A stretch of 62,455 nucleotides of DNA. Source: Methanobacteriota archaeon (GTDB lineage: Archaea; Thermoplasmatota; Poseidoniia; Poseidoniales; Thalassarchaeaceae). The stretch lies in assembly GCA_004195615.1 (NCBI GenBank), contig PSPW01000007.1:1-62455 (forward strand). The letters are read 5' to 3'. A program made the translations under genes and the position numbers. Under the pieces are notes generated by a model. The model did not search any database. It was given only the letters and a program-made list of their open reading frames with translations, and was not told the origin of the DNA. The stretch's first letter is position 1, and each line of letters starts with the position of its first letter. Shown one piece after another: positions 8,564 through 16,718 of this stretch.

Positions 8564-9859
8564 TCAATACACATAATTAGAATTTACAATATCACCATTT
8601 TTGAAAGTTAATTTCACTGGAGATGATCCAGGAGTCTGACACCATGAATCAGCGGATGAGGTCCAAAGTACATTCAAGTCTGCAACCCTCCCTTCTGCAA
8701 TTACTCCTCTAACTTCATCACTTTTCTGGAACATTGATGTTGCCGGGTTCCTAGTCACTGCAGCAAGTGCAGCAATTGGGTCGACCCCAATCCTGTGAGT
8801 AACCATACTACCTATCAGGGGTAGAGATATGATAGGGCAATTGGGATTGAAATCTGTGGCTAATGAAAATGGCCAATCCTCTTCAATACATTTTTTAATT
8901 GGCAAATCAAGCTCCTTTCCTAAGACATAAGGTGTCCCTGGGAGGAATGTCTGAACAGTGCCTGACTCAGCAGCGCTGATTCTCGAATCATCATTCGAGC
9001 AGGATACATGGTCGGCACTAACCGAACCAAGTTCAGAGGCTAACTGCAGACCACCACTGTCTACGAACTCGTCTACATGAAGTCTGGAACCAAGTCCGAA
9101 TGATTTTGCAGCAGTCACAATGTCTTCAGTTTGCTCATTTGTGAACCAACCTTCCTCGCAGAATACATCTACCCAATTTGCTAAGGATAACTCAGAAATT
9201 ACTGGCAGCTGTTCGGAGATTAGATGTTCTACGTACTGACTCCGAGTCATCTCCGAGGGAAAGTCGTGGGCTCCTAGCCAGGTAGAGCGGACATCACAGG
9301 GTGTTGATCTGCCAATATCCGAAATCGACTCCAGTAGTTTTACTTCTGAATCCAGATCCAAACCATATCCACTTTTTGCTTCCAATGATGTGGTTCCACT
9401 TCTTAATGCAATCTCCAAACGCCTGATGCCGCTATTCACGAGTTGATTTTTGGGGGCACTTCGAGTACTATTGACAGTCTTCATAATCCCTCCTCCAGAT
9501 TGCGCTATTTCTTTGTAGGACTTGCCCGTGATCCTCATGGATAGCTCATTTGACCTATCACCAGACCAAACTAGATGTGTGTGGCTATCCACGAATCCAG
9601 GGACGACAGACATCCCCTCGACGTCAATTACCTTGATTTCATCATTCTCATTCTTTGTTGGGTACCATGGAGTAAATTCTGTAATCAGTTCTTGCATAGG
9701 TTCAATCTTCGCAATCACTCCTGAATCAATAATGATACCCATTCCAGGCGGATAAACCAGTGAATTTCTGTCCAATAGTCTATTTCCGGATAGAGGATAT
9801 TCATCATCACCTGTTGAGAGATGAGCTACTTCCCCACAGTTGTACAAGAGCGTCTTCAT
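8564..9859 (-). CDS. hutI: Imidazolonepropionase
   Basis: A 431-residue amidohydrolase that opens 4-imidazolone-5-propionate to N-formimino-L-glutamate, the substrate of FtcD. It has the metal motif DSHTHLVWSGDR after the N-terminal beta-sandwich, EAKSGYGLDL, RSTWLGAHDFP, the third histidine in LHVDEFVDSGG, ADHVSC, and the late Asp in LATDFNPNCP. The start is taken at MKTLLYNCG (9859): the frame stays open to 9958, but that stretch overlaps the divergent kae1 start and has no family match. It completes HutHUI plus FtcD/FchA in the window, with hutI transcribed opposite to the rest. Confidence 0.95.
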   Translation of the reverse strand: MKTLLYNCGEVAHLSTGDDEYPLSGNRLLDRNSLVYPPGMGIIIDSGVIAKIEPMQELITEFTPWYPTKNENDEIKVIDVEGMSVVPGFVDSHTHLVWSGDRSNELSMRITGKSYKEIAQSGGGIMKTVNSTRSAPKNQLVNSGIRRLEIALRSGTTSLEAKSGYGLDLDSEVKLLESISDIGRSTPCDVRSTWLGAHDFPSEMTRSQYVEHLISEQLPVISELSLANWVDVFCEEGWFTNEQTEDIVTAAKSFGLGSRLHVDEFVDSGGLQLASELGSVSADHVSCSNDDSRISAAESGTVQTFLPGTPYVLGKELDLPIKKCIEEDWPFSLATDFNPNCPIISLPLIGSMVTHRIGVDPIAALAAVTRNPATSMFQKSDEVRGVIAEGRVADLNVLWTSSADSWCQTPGSSPVKLTFKNGDIVNSNYVY

Positions 9860-9909
9860 GGTGTCTGGAGATTCCGATAGTTGAAAGAACTCACGCTCAT
9901 GGGGGGCCC

Positions 9910-10917
9910 ATGGGAGGCATAATCCTAGGCATCGAAAGCACGGCGCACACCTTCTCATTCGGGAGAGTCAGCATTGATGGCGAACTGTTCCCTTCCTTTT
10001 CGTCACTATTCCGCCCTGAAGAGGGAGGGATTCATCCTCGTGAAGCTGCGGATCATCACTCTGAAACAACATCCCAACTTCTCGATAGTCTATCAAACAG
10101 TGAAAACTTCACTTGGGATTCAATTGTTGCAGTCGCCTTTAGTCAGGGGCCTGGCCTGGGTCCTTGCCTGCGTGTGGGGGCATCTGTAGCGAGAACACTT
10201 GCAACTAGACTTTCAGTCCCACTTCTTGGGGTGAATCATTGTGTTGCACACATAGAAGTTGGTAGAAATCAGACAGGTTGTATTGATCCAGTCCTACTCT
10301 ACGTAAGTGGGGGAAATACACAGGTTATTGCAAGAGCCAATGGCAGGTATCGAGTTTTGGGGGAGACCTTGGATATTGGTATTGGAAATATGCTTGACAA
10401 GTTTGCCAGATCTCAGGGAATACCGTTTCCCGGTGGCCCAGCGATTGAAAAACTAGCATTGGCACACCCTAGTAAGGGCATACAGTGCCTCGATTCGGTG
10501 CCTCTGCCATATGGTGTTCACGGAATGGATCTGGCATTCTCTGGCATGCTGACATCGGCTATTCAAAAAGTGTCAGAGGAAAATTCACTAGAACAAGTAT
10601 GCTGGTCTCTACAGGAGCATTCTTTTGCTACTTGTGTGGAAGTTGCTGAGAGGGCATTAGCACATACTGAGAAGTCAGAATTACTACTTGGAGGGGGTGT
10701 TGCCTGCAATGAAAGACTTAGAGAGATGAGCAAATTGATGTGCGAAGAAAGAGGTGCGAAATGTCACTGGCCCGACAAGCCATATTGCATCGACAATGGC
10801 ACAATGATAGCAGAGCTTGGTAGACGCATGCTTGAATGTGGAATAGAGACTGAAATCATGGATAGCGCCATTGACCCCACACTGAGAACAGACAATACTG
10901 CGGTCTTGTGGGACTGA
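9910..10917 (+). CDS. kae1: Kae1/TsaD tRNA N6-threonylcarbamoyltransferase subunit
   Basis: A 335-residue ASKHA-fold protein, the catalytic subunit of the KEOPS complex that makes t6A37 in ANN-decoding tRNAs. It begins GGIILGIESTAH, has the metal-binding NHCVAHIE, the phosphate loops YVSGGNTQV and LDIGIGNMLDKFAR, PGGPAIE, and ends LLGGGVACN...PYCIDNGTMIA. The ATG at 9910 fits the family N-terminus; the longer frame back to 9760 overlaps hutI. In several euryarchaea Kae1 is fused to the Bud32 kinase; here it stops after the Kae1 domain, and no Bud32 gene is visible in the window. Confidence 0.95.
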   Translation: MGGIILGIESTAHTFSFGRVSIDGELFPSFSSLFRPEEGGIHPREAADHHSETTSQLLDSLSNSENFTWDSIVAVAFSQGPGLGPCLRVGASVARTLATRLSVPLLGVNHCVAHIEVGRNQTGCIDPVLLYVSGGNTQVIARANGRYRVLGETLDIGIGNMLDKFARSQGIPFPGGPAIEKLALAHPSKGIQCLDSVPLPYGVHGMDLAFSGMLTSAIQKVSEENSLEQVCWSLQEHSFATCVEVAERALAHTEKSELLLGGGVACNERLREMSKLMCEERGAKCHWPDKPYCIDNGTMIAELGRRMLECGIETEIMDSAIDPTLRTDNTAVLWD

Positions 10918-10940
10918 TAAATCCCGAACTCTTATGAGAG

Positions 10941-10961
10941 TCAGTCTGACCGCCGGACTGA
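10941..10961. repeat. Inverted repeat between kae1 and the next gene
   Basis: TCAGTC and GACTGA are six-base perfect arms around nine bases, ending 14 bp before the GTG start at 10976. It could be a hairpin in the leader of the downstream gene or a binding site. No T-run follows it. Confidence 0.35.
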
Positions 10962-10975
10962 GGATTGATTAGACA

Positions 10976-11788
10976 GTGCAGAGGAGACGTAGGAAGAAGG
11001 CAGCCCCGAAGAACGTTTTCGGGTCATCATCCCAATCTCCTCAGAAATTCCAACTCAACAAATCAGCTAGGACTAAGACTCCAAGAAGTCGGACTCAGAT
11101 TGCACCGCCACCATCCGTACCAGGAGCCAAACCAAAGCCGAAGGTTATCCCTGTAGAGGCTCCTATTGAAGTGGTTGTAGAGCCCATTGTGGAACCGATT
11201 GTACAATCTCCGAGCAGTACTATCGAAGACAACAATACTGCCGAAGTGGAAAAACACAAAGAAGATGTTCTTGAGGGGCAATTACTGGGCAGGAAGAAAA
11301 GAAAAAGCATCGTCCTTGATGAGACAACAAAACAAGTCACCCCGACACAACCTCCTGTGGATTCGGGAAAGAGCCTGAAAGCTAGACAAATCATTCAAGA
11401 CAGCATGCTCAAAGCATCACTGGCAGCCCAAGCAGCAAAAATACAGAAGGCAATCGAAGCAAAACCAGCCGTCACCAAAGAGGCCCCTAAGAAACCACAG
11501 AGGAGGTTCCGAAAAAAGACCTCTTACCAACCAGCAAATAGGGCCCGAAGATTAGATAGAAGCAGGCATATGGAATACAAGTACGAAATGCGAGGACTCC
11601 TAGTGGATATCGGCATTGCAGAGGAGTATCGTTCTAACCTTTTAGCAGTAATCTGGGCTAGAGGTGAGAGGCAGACAACCAAGGAGGCCAAGGAATTCCT
11701 CGATGAGAAACTTAGTGAGGGTATTATCGATGAAGAACAAATGTCTTCCTTAGAAAGGATCGTCGAAGCATACACAGTTCGAAGATGA
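10976..11788 (+). CDS. Unrecognised Lys/Pro-rich protein with conserved-looking C-terminal domain
   Basis: 270 residues starting at a GTG. Residues 1-190 look disordered and low in complexity, rich in Lys, Pro, Ala, Val and Gln, with a run of VEPIV repeats around 65-75. The N-terminus is very basic (MQRRRRKKAAPKN), which suggests nucleic-acid or ribosome contact. The last ~75 residues (from about MEYKYEMRGLL) look like a compact helical domain. I do not recognise the family. The stop overlaps the mutase start (ATGA, 11785-11788), so the two are translated together. It lies between kae1 and the methylmalonyl-CoA genes. Confidence 0.7.
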   Translation: MQRRRRKKAAPKNVFGSSSQSPQKFQLNKSARTKTPRSRTQIAPPPSVPGAKPKPKVIPVEAPIEVVVEPIVEPIVQSPSSTIEDNNTAEVEKHKEDVLEGQLLGRKKRKSIVLDETTKQVTPTQPPVDSGKSLKARQIIQDSMLKASLAAQAAKIQKAIEAKPAVTKEAPKKPQRRFRKKTSYQPANRARRLDRSRHMEYKYEMRGLLVDIGIAEEYRSNLLAVIWARGERQTTKEAKEFLDEKLSEGIIDEEQMSSLERIVEAYTVRR

Positions 11789-13362
11789 AAGTTGAGAATG
11801 ATTCATGGCTTGTAACCGTCTGGACAATTCGAGGGAAAAAAATCGTCAGCAAGAAAGATGCTAATTCGCGTTCCGCCGGTAATCCTCCATATCGTCGTGG
11901 AATCCATCCAGGAATGTATAAGGACAGACTTTGGACAATGAGGCAGTATGCCGGTTTCTCTTCACCAACTAATACAAACAATCGATTCAAGAAATTACTG
12001 GACAGTGGACAGACTGGACTATCAATAGCATTTGACTTGCCAACTCAACTAGGTCTTGACTCCGACGATGAGCTATCATCTGGAGAGGTCGGAAAGGTAG
12101 GTGTGCCAATCGACTCGATTCACGATATGAGAGAGCTATTCGCAGACATCGATATGGGTTCAATTTCGACTTCAATGACAATCAACGCGCCAGCAACAAC
12201 CCTCCTGGCATTGTATGCTGCTGTGGCAGAAGAGCAAGGTGTCGAAAACAAGAATATATCCGGCACAGTCCAGAATGACATTCTGAAAGAGTATATCTCG
12301 AGAGGACTTTACATCTTCCCCCCAGAGCCCTCCATTCGACTAACTACAGATCTTATGTCTTGGTGCAATGACAACGCTCCACGCTGGAATACGATTTCTA
12401 TTAGTGGATACCACATGAGAGAAGCTGGATGCACAGCTCCGCAGGAAATTGCTCTTACCATAGCAAATGCAATTTTCTATGCTCGTAAGGCTATTGAGAT
12501 CGGTATGCAGATTGACGATTTTGCCCCTCGGATGTCATTTTTCTTCGCATGCCACAACAACTTCATCGAAGAGGTAAGCAAGTTCCGTGCAGCAAGACAA
12601 TTATGGTACGAATTGGTGGAGGAAGAATTCGCCCCAAAGAATCCAAAATCGTCACAGCTAAGATTTCATACACAGACGTCAGGCGTTACTCTCACAGCTC
12701 AACAACCATTGAACAATGCGATTAGAGTTGCATACCAAGCACTATCTGCAGTCCTCGGAGGAACTCAGTCTCTACACACAAACAGTTTCGATGAGGCTTT
12801 GGGACTGCCAACAGAAAACTCTGCAAGACTTGCATTAAGAACACAACAGATAATCGCCGAGGAATTAGGCATCACCGAGTATGTAGACCCATTAGGAGGG
12901 TCACCAACCATCGAGAAAACTACTGATGACTTGATTCTCCAAGCCCGTTCGATTATCCATGATATTGAAAACATGGGTGGCGCAATGGAGTGCGTGAAAG
13001 CGGGCCTTCAACAGAGAATAATCCATGAAAGTGCATGGGGTCAGCTGAGTAGGATAGAGAATGGGCTGGAACTAGTTGTGGGGGTAAACACTCATGTTGA
13101 TGAGGAAGAGCCAGATTTTGAGGGGCTAGTTCTTGACTCGAGTGAGGCAAATTCCAAGATATCTCATCTAATTGAAATGAAGACAAATAGGAACAACAAG
13201 TCAGTCAACGACTCACTTATCGAATTAAGGAAGTGCTGTAGAAATGGATCAAATGTAATGTATCCGATTATTTCAGCGGTGAAGGCAGAGGCAACAGTCG
13301 GCGAAGTCAACACAATTTTGAGGGAAGAGTTCGGAACATGGGTCGCCCCAAGTGGTGTTTGA
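11785..13362 (+). CDS. mcmA1: Methylmalonyl-CoA mutase, large (catalytic) subunit without B12 domain
   Basis: A 525-residue (beta/alpha)8 barrel of the adenosylcobalamin mutase family. Motifs include PPYRRGIHPGMY, TMRQYAGF, LSIAFDLPTQLG, ISGTVQNDILKEYI, ISISGYHMREAG, SFFFACHNNF, RFHTQTSGVTLTAQQP, GGTQSLHTNSFDEALGLP and EYVDPLGGSP. The chain stops where single-chain mutases continue into the cobalamin-binding domain (DxHxxG). It is therefore the split-subunit type and needs a separate B12-binding subunit not found in this window. With the epimerase next door it interconverts methylmalonyl-CoA and succinyl-CoA, linking branched-chain amino acid and odd-chain degradation to the TCA cycle. Confidence 0.94.
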   Translation: MKVENDSWLVTVWTIRGKKIVSKKDANSRSAGNPPYRRGIHPGMYKDRLWTMRQYAGFSSPTNTNNRFKKLLDSGQTGLSIAFDLPTQLGLDSDDELSSGEVGKVGVPIDSIHDMRELFADIDMGSISTSMTINAPATTLLALYAAVAEEQGVENKNISGTVQNDILKEYISRGLYIFPPEPSIRLTTDLMSWCNDNAPRWNTISISGYHMREAGCTAPQEIALTIANAIFYARKAIEIGMQIDDFAPRMSFFFACHNNFIEEVSKFRAARQLWYELVEEEFAPKNPKSSQLRFHTQTSGVTLTAQQPLNNAIRVAYQALSAVLGGTQSLHTNSFDEALGLPTENSARLALRTQQIIAEELGITEYVDPLGGSPTIEKTTDDLILQARSIIHDIENMGGAMECVKAGLQQRIIHESAWGQLSRIENGLELVVGVNTHVDEEEPDFEGLVLDSSEANSKISHLIEMKTNRNNKSVNDSLIELRKCCRNGSNVMYPIISAVKAEATVGEVNTILREEFGTWVAPSGV

Positions 13363-13770
13363 ATGACAAATGGCACCGTTAATCACATTGGAATAGCGAC
13401 ACTTTCACTAGATAAATCGGAAGAATTGTGGTCTAAATTGGGATTCTCACCATCTGTTGACCAGATTAACCAAGAGCAAGGAGTCAAAATCAGATACATG
13501 GAGGGGATGGGCCGTACTCGCATAGAACTTCTAGAACCAATAGATGAGGAATCGCCAGTAGGACGCTTCATTGAAAGTAGTGGTCCAGGGGTCCAGCAGA
13601 TCGCTGTAAACGTAGCAGACATTAAGTCAACAATTTCCGAATTGACAGAAATCGGGGTTAGAATGGTCTCAGACGATCCAATTATTGGTTCAGAGGGTCA
13701 CAGAATAGCCTTCATCCATCCATCATCTGCTGGTGGTGTCCTCATCGAGCTCGTTGAATCGTCTAAGTGA
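13363..13770 (+). CDS. mce: Methylmalonyl-CoA epimerase
   Basis: A 135-residue glyoxalase/VOC-fold protein that interconverts the (S) and (R) forms of methylmalonyl-CoA. It shows the metal His near the N-terminus (VNHIGIAT), the middle ESSGPGVQQIAVNV (normally GxGxHHxA; here the two His are replaced by Gln-Gln), and the terminal metal Glu in GGVLIELVE. The ATG at 13363 follows the mutase stop directly. The neighbour makes the assignment secure, but the HH-to-QQ change at a usual metal-ligand position is odd. Confidence 0.88.
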   Translation: MTNGTVNHIGIATLSLDKSEELWSKLGFSPSVDQINQEQGVKIRYMEGMGRTRIELLEPIDEESPVGRFIESSGPGVQQIAVNVADIKSTISELTEIGVRMVSDDPIIGSEGHRIAFIHPSSAGGVLIELVESSK

Positions 13771-13804
13771 GAATCATCAAAAAGGGTCTCTAACTCGGAT
13801 AACT

Positions 13805-14107
13805 ATGATTACATCATTGGAGAGATTTGTGAAACTAGACCCAACTTGTATGGGCGAAATTAAATCTGAAAGAAATTTCATTAGGGACACTCTGGAGGTG
13901 CTTAGGGCAACTGGGGAAATTTCTAATGATGCATTTCTGGATGCAGGAACAATCCAAGGAGGATTATCACTACTTCTAAACTTGTTATCCCATGGAATCT
14001 CAGAGAAAGAGGCTTCTGGGCAACTAACCAGCCTCAAGGCTAGGGCCGAAGTCCTCAATGAGACTTATCCCGATCTCGATAGAAAAGTAGAGAATATGCG
14101 AAAATAA
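13805..14107 (+). CDS. Unrecognised 100-residue protein
   Basis: Starts MITSLERFVKLDPTCMGE at ATG 13805; the frame extends upstream into the epimerase gene but without plausible start context. The protein is predicted soluble and mostly helical with a single Cys, and has no motif I recognise. It follows the epimerase by 34 bp and ends immediately before the operator-like repeats of the RHH/folE operon. Codon use and composition look like the neighbours, so it is probably a real lineage-specific gene. Confidence 0.6.
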   Translation: MITSLERFVKLDPTCMGEIKSERNFIRDTLEVLRATGEISNDAFLDAGTIQGGLSLLLNLLSHGISEKEASGQLTSLKARAEVLNETYPDLDRKVENMRK

Positions 14108-14137
14108 TACTCTAGTATTACTCCAGTAATATTATAT
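14108..14137 (+). promoter_or_regulatory. Operator-like tandem palindromes plus TATA box for the RHH-folE-que operon
   Basis: Two copies of TACTNNAGTA lie at 14108-14117 and 14119-14128, 11 bp apart (one helical turn), each itself palindromic. Together they also make the inverted repeat TATTAC-TCCA-GTAATA (14116-14131). A TATA-like TTATAT follows directly (14132-14137), about 25 bp before the ATG at 14160. Tandem short palindromes one turn apart overlapping the BRE region are what a ribbon-helix-helix repressor would bind, and the first gene encodes an RHH protein. The sequence pattern is seen; autoregulation is inferred. Confidence 0.6.
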
Positions 14138-14159
14138 CCATATCAATTTCGGCAGGAAC

Positions 14160-14330
14160 ATGCCAAAGATCAGTCTTGACATGCCAAATGAAATCGTCGT
14201 GGATTTGAAGGAGCATATTGGCGACTCGAAGAAGTTCGTTAGCCTCGCTGATGCTATTAGAACTGCATGCAGGAAGATGCTGGATCAACTTGATGAAATT
14301 GATCATAGGCATGGGAGGTTGGACGAATGA
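14160..14330 (+). CDS. Small ribbon-helix-helix (CopG/NikR-like) DNA-binding protein
   Basis: A 56-residue protein. It opens MPKISLDMPNEIVVDLKEHI, a short beta strand followed by an amphipathic helix, then SKKFVSLADAIRTACRKM as the second helix. This is the minimal RHH fold, in which two chains pair their strands and insert them into the DNA major groove. The tail DEIDHRHGRLDE is charged. It overlaps folE by ATGA (14327-14330), so it is cotranscribed and coupled with the preQ0 genes. Tandem palindromes just upstream of its TATA box suggest that it represses its own operon. No metal-sensing C-terminal domain like that of NikR is present. Confidence 0.8.
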   Translation: MPKISLDMPNEIVVDLKEHIGDSKKFVSLADAIRTACRKMLDQLDEIDHRHGRLDE

Positions 14331-14914
14331 ATATCCCTGAAAGGAATGAGGCAGTGAAAGCAGTAGAGGTACTCATCAGGTACATCGAGAAGTGTAATTC
14401 TAGTCTCAGGGAGGGGTTGCAAAATACCCCCGATAGGGTAATCGAATCATTCGATGAGATATTCTCCGGATACTCCAATGATGCAAACGATATCCTTGAC
14501 TCCACATTCAACGCCGAGGGATATGATGGGATTGTCCTTCTACGAGATATCGAGTTCCAAAGCACCTGCGAGCACCATCTCCAACCATTCACTGGTCGTG
14601 GCCATGTAGCATATATCCCTGTAGATAGAATAGTGGGAATTAGCAAACTCGCACGACTTCTTGACATGCACTCCAAGCGACTTCAGAACCAAGAGAGAAT
14701 TACTCATTCAGTCGCCAACGACCTTGAGTCTATTCTCAAACCCCTTGGTTGTGCGGTGATTATTGAGGCACAGCACGGTTGTATGAAATGCCGTGGTGTG
14801 CAAAAACAGAATTCAGTAATGACAACCAGTTCAATGAGGGGAGTCTTCTTTGAGAAGTCCGAGGCTAGAACTGAGCTTCTGCAGTTAATTCGATCCGAAC
14901 CCGTCCAGGGGTGA
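14327..14914 (+). CDS. folE: GTP cyclohydrolase I (type IA)
   Basis: A 195-residue zinc enzyme that converts GTP to 7,8-dihydroneopterin triphosphate. Zinc ligands are C81 and the following His in QSTCEHHLQPF, and C152 in HGCMKCRGV; the usual GHVAYIPVDRIVGISKLAR block is complete. Most archaea instead use the MptA (type IB) enzyme, so a classical FolE is notable. It heads an operon folE-queE-queC-msrB-queD, which points to 7-deazaguanine (preQ0, then archaeosine) synthesis rather than folate. It is coupled to the RHH gene by a four-base overlap. Confidence 0.95.
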   Translation: MNIPERNEAVKAVEVLIRYIEKCNSSLREGLQNTPDRVIESFDEIFSGYSNDANDILDSTFNAEGYDGIVLLRDIEFQSTCEHHLQPFTGRGHVAYIPVDRIVGISKLARLLDMHSKRLQNQERITHSVANDLESILKPLGCAVIIEAQHGCMKCRGVQKQNSVMTTSSMRGVFFEKSEARTELLQLIRSEPVQG

Positions 14915-14918
14915 AAAT

Positions 14919-15515
14919 TTGTCGAAGTATCCTATAGTCGAGATTTTCCACTCTGTTCAGGGAGAAGGGTTTCACGTAGGCGTTCCTCACGTATTCGTTC
15001 GATTCGGAAATTGTAATCTTCGCTGCGATTGGTGCGACACTGACTTCATGAAATTCGAAGAGATGGACTTGGATGAAGTCATACATAGGGTTCTTTCGTT
15101 CAATTGTGACAGAGTAATTTTCACTGGTGGAGAGCCGGCAATGCAGGATCTCTCAACAATTGGAACAGTCTTGAAGGAGCACGGTCTCACACTCTCCATA
15201 GAATCCAATGGGACTCTCGCTATTGATCCAATAATCGACTGGATTTGCATTAGTCCAAAGGACCAACTATATCCAAATGTGTCAATTATGCAACGAACTG
15301 GAGATGAGTTGAAAGTAGTTTATTGCGGCCAAGACTTGGGGATGTATGACGATCTCAAGTCTGGATTCGATCACCACTTCATACAACCATGTTACATCGA
15401 GGAAGATTCAGTAGAGCAAAACGGATTCTCGTTCAGGCAAGTTGAGCTAGTCGTGAAGAGCAATCCTGGTTGGAGACTGAGTCTTCAGACTCACAAGTGG
15501 ATGGGGGTGCTCTAA
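14919..15515 (+). CDS. queE: 7-carboxy-7-deazaguanine synthase (radical SAM)
   Basis: A 198-residue radical SAM enzyme that turns 6-carboxytetrahydropterin (QueD product) into CDG. The [4Fe-4S] cysteines are C32, C36 and C39 (NCNLRCDWCD). The family N-terminus VEIFHSVQGEGFHVGVP is present, and FTGGEPAMQ is the SAM-binding region. The start is TTG at 14919 with a GGGGTG ribosome site; no ATG lies nearby in frame. It follows folE by 4 bp. A late IQPCY-like segment completes the short QueE fold. Confidence 0.94.
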   Translation: MSKYPIVEIFHSVQGEGFHVGVPHVFVRFGNCNLRCDWCDTDFMKFEEMDLDEVIHRVLSFNCDRVIFTGGEPAMQDLSTIGTVLKEHGLTLSIESNGTLAIDPIIDWICISPKDQLYPNVSIMQRTGDELKVVYCGQDLGMYDDLKSGFDHHFIQPCYIEEDSVEQNGFSFRQVELVVKSNPGWRLSLQTHKWMGVL

Positions 15516-15516
15516 T

Positions 15517-16296
15517 TTGCGTGCATTGATGTCTCTCTCAGGAGGAATGGACAGCACGTCCCTCCTGATGAGGATGCTAGCTGATGGCTACGAGATTACC
15601 TGTCTGACTTACGATTACGGACAGAAGCACTCGATAGAGATCGACAGAGCTAAGGCAAATATCGAATATCTGCAAAATAATGGAATTTCTGTCGATCACA
15701 TCGTTATTGATCTAAAATCTGCCATGCGTTCACTAAATTCTGCTCTGACTAGTGACGAAATTATAGTCCCGGAGGGGCATTACGAGTCCGAACAGATGAA
15801 GCAGACTGTTGTACCCAACAGAAATGCAATTTTCTCATCTATTATGTATGGGCACGCACTAAGCATTTCGAATAGCGAACAAACCGACGTGACCATAGCA
15901 CTTGGAGTACATAGCGGCGATCACGAGATTTATCCAGACTGCAGGCCAGAGTTCTACGAAGCGCTCGAGAAAGCCCTTTCGTTAGGTAACTGGGGCAGTG
16001 AGCGCGTATCTTTCCTCCTGCCATACATCGAGGAGACAAAAATCACCATCCTTAAAGATGCCAGCGACTCAATAACATCTCTTGATTTGGACTTCGACAC
16101 TGTATTCAGGAACACAAATACATCATACAACCCAGATGATATGGGAAGGAGTTCAGGGAAGTCTGGTGCTGATGTCGAGAGGATACTGGCCTTCCACACT
16201 ATTGGGCGGGAGGATCCAGTCCAATACATCAGTGGTTGGGAAGCAGCACTTGCAAACGCACAATTTGAACAGAGGAAACACGAGGCTTCACCATGA
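15517..16296 (+). CDS. queC: QueC-like 7-cyano-7-deazaguanine synthase lacking the zinc cysteines
   Basis: A 259-residue PP-loop ATPase. The loop is LSGGMDSTSL at residues 7-16, and the QueC blocks LTYDYGQKHSIEI, VPNRNAIFSSI, LGVHSGDHEIYPDCRPEF and REDPVQYIS are all present. QueC makes preQ0 from CDG, ammonia and ATP. In known QueC a structural zinc is held by four Cys (SCY, then CGxCxxC). Here the same region reads NTSYNPDDMGRSSGKSGADV: the backbone pattern is kept, but every Cys is replaced by Thr, Ser or Asp. The start is TTG at 15517, just after the queE stop. The operon context supports preQ0 synthesis. Confidence 0.9.
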   Translation: MRALMSLSGGMDSTSLLMRMLADGYEITCLTYDYGQKHSIEIDRAKANIEYLQNNGISVDHIVIDLKSAMRSLNSALTSDEIIVPEGHYESEQMKQTVVPNRNAIFSSIMYGHALSISNSEQTDVTIALGVHSGDHEIYPDCRPEFYEALEKALSLGNWGSERVSFLLPYIEETKITILKDASDSITSLDLDFDTVFRNTNTSYNPDDMGRSSGKSGADVERILAFHTIGREDPVQYISGWEAALANAQFEQRKHEASP

Positions 16297-16718
16297 GTGC
16301 CAAGCGTCCGAGATTAGATCCGGAGAGAGATTCTGAGTGGCGGCGGCGTCTTACGGAACTCCAATATTTTGTAACTCGTGAAGCTGGTACTGAGAGGCCA
16401 AACACTGGCGTGTATACCCTTGAGGATAGGGGTGGCGATTATCATTGTATTTGCTGCGGTCACTTGCTATTCACATCGGAGATGAAATTCCTTTCTCAAT
16501 GTGGATGGCCCGCATTCCACACCGAGCACGCAGATGCTGGGATAAGAAGACTAGAAGACACGACCCTAGGGATGCTAAGAATAGAGGTCAGATGTGGAAG
16601 TTGTGATGCACACTTGGGGCATATATTTGATGACGGACCATTGGAATTCGGAGGGAAGAGGTACTGCATTAATTCAGCGAGCGTTGACTTCAAACTGGAG
16701 GAAGGTAATGGCAACTAG
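16293..16718 (+). CDS. msrB: MsrB-type methionine-R-sulfoxide reductase
   Basis: A 141-residue protein. It has the structural zinc pairs CICCGHLLF and RCGSCDAHLGHIF, the substrate loop QCGWPAFH, and the catalytic RYCINSASVDF near the C-terminus. It reduces the R epimer of methionine sulfoxide in proteins. It is placed inside the preQ0 operon, overlapping queC by ATGA (16293-16296) and queD by 11 bp, so coexpression is certain at the sequence level even though no metabolic link is obvious. The GWPAF variant of the usual GWPSF is minor. Confidence 0.93.
   Translation: MSAKRPRLDPERDSEWRRRLTELQYFVTREAGTERPNTGVYTLEDRGGDYHCICCGHLLFTSEMKFLSQCGWPAFHTEHADAGIRRLEDTTLGMLRIEVRCGSCDAHLGHIFDDGPLEFGGKRYCINSASVDFKLEEGNGN

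Noticed and set aside
9760-9910. Long N-terminal extension of Kae1
   Set aside because: It overlaps hutI on the other strand and has no family similarity; the Kae1 fold begins at MGGIILGIES.
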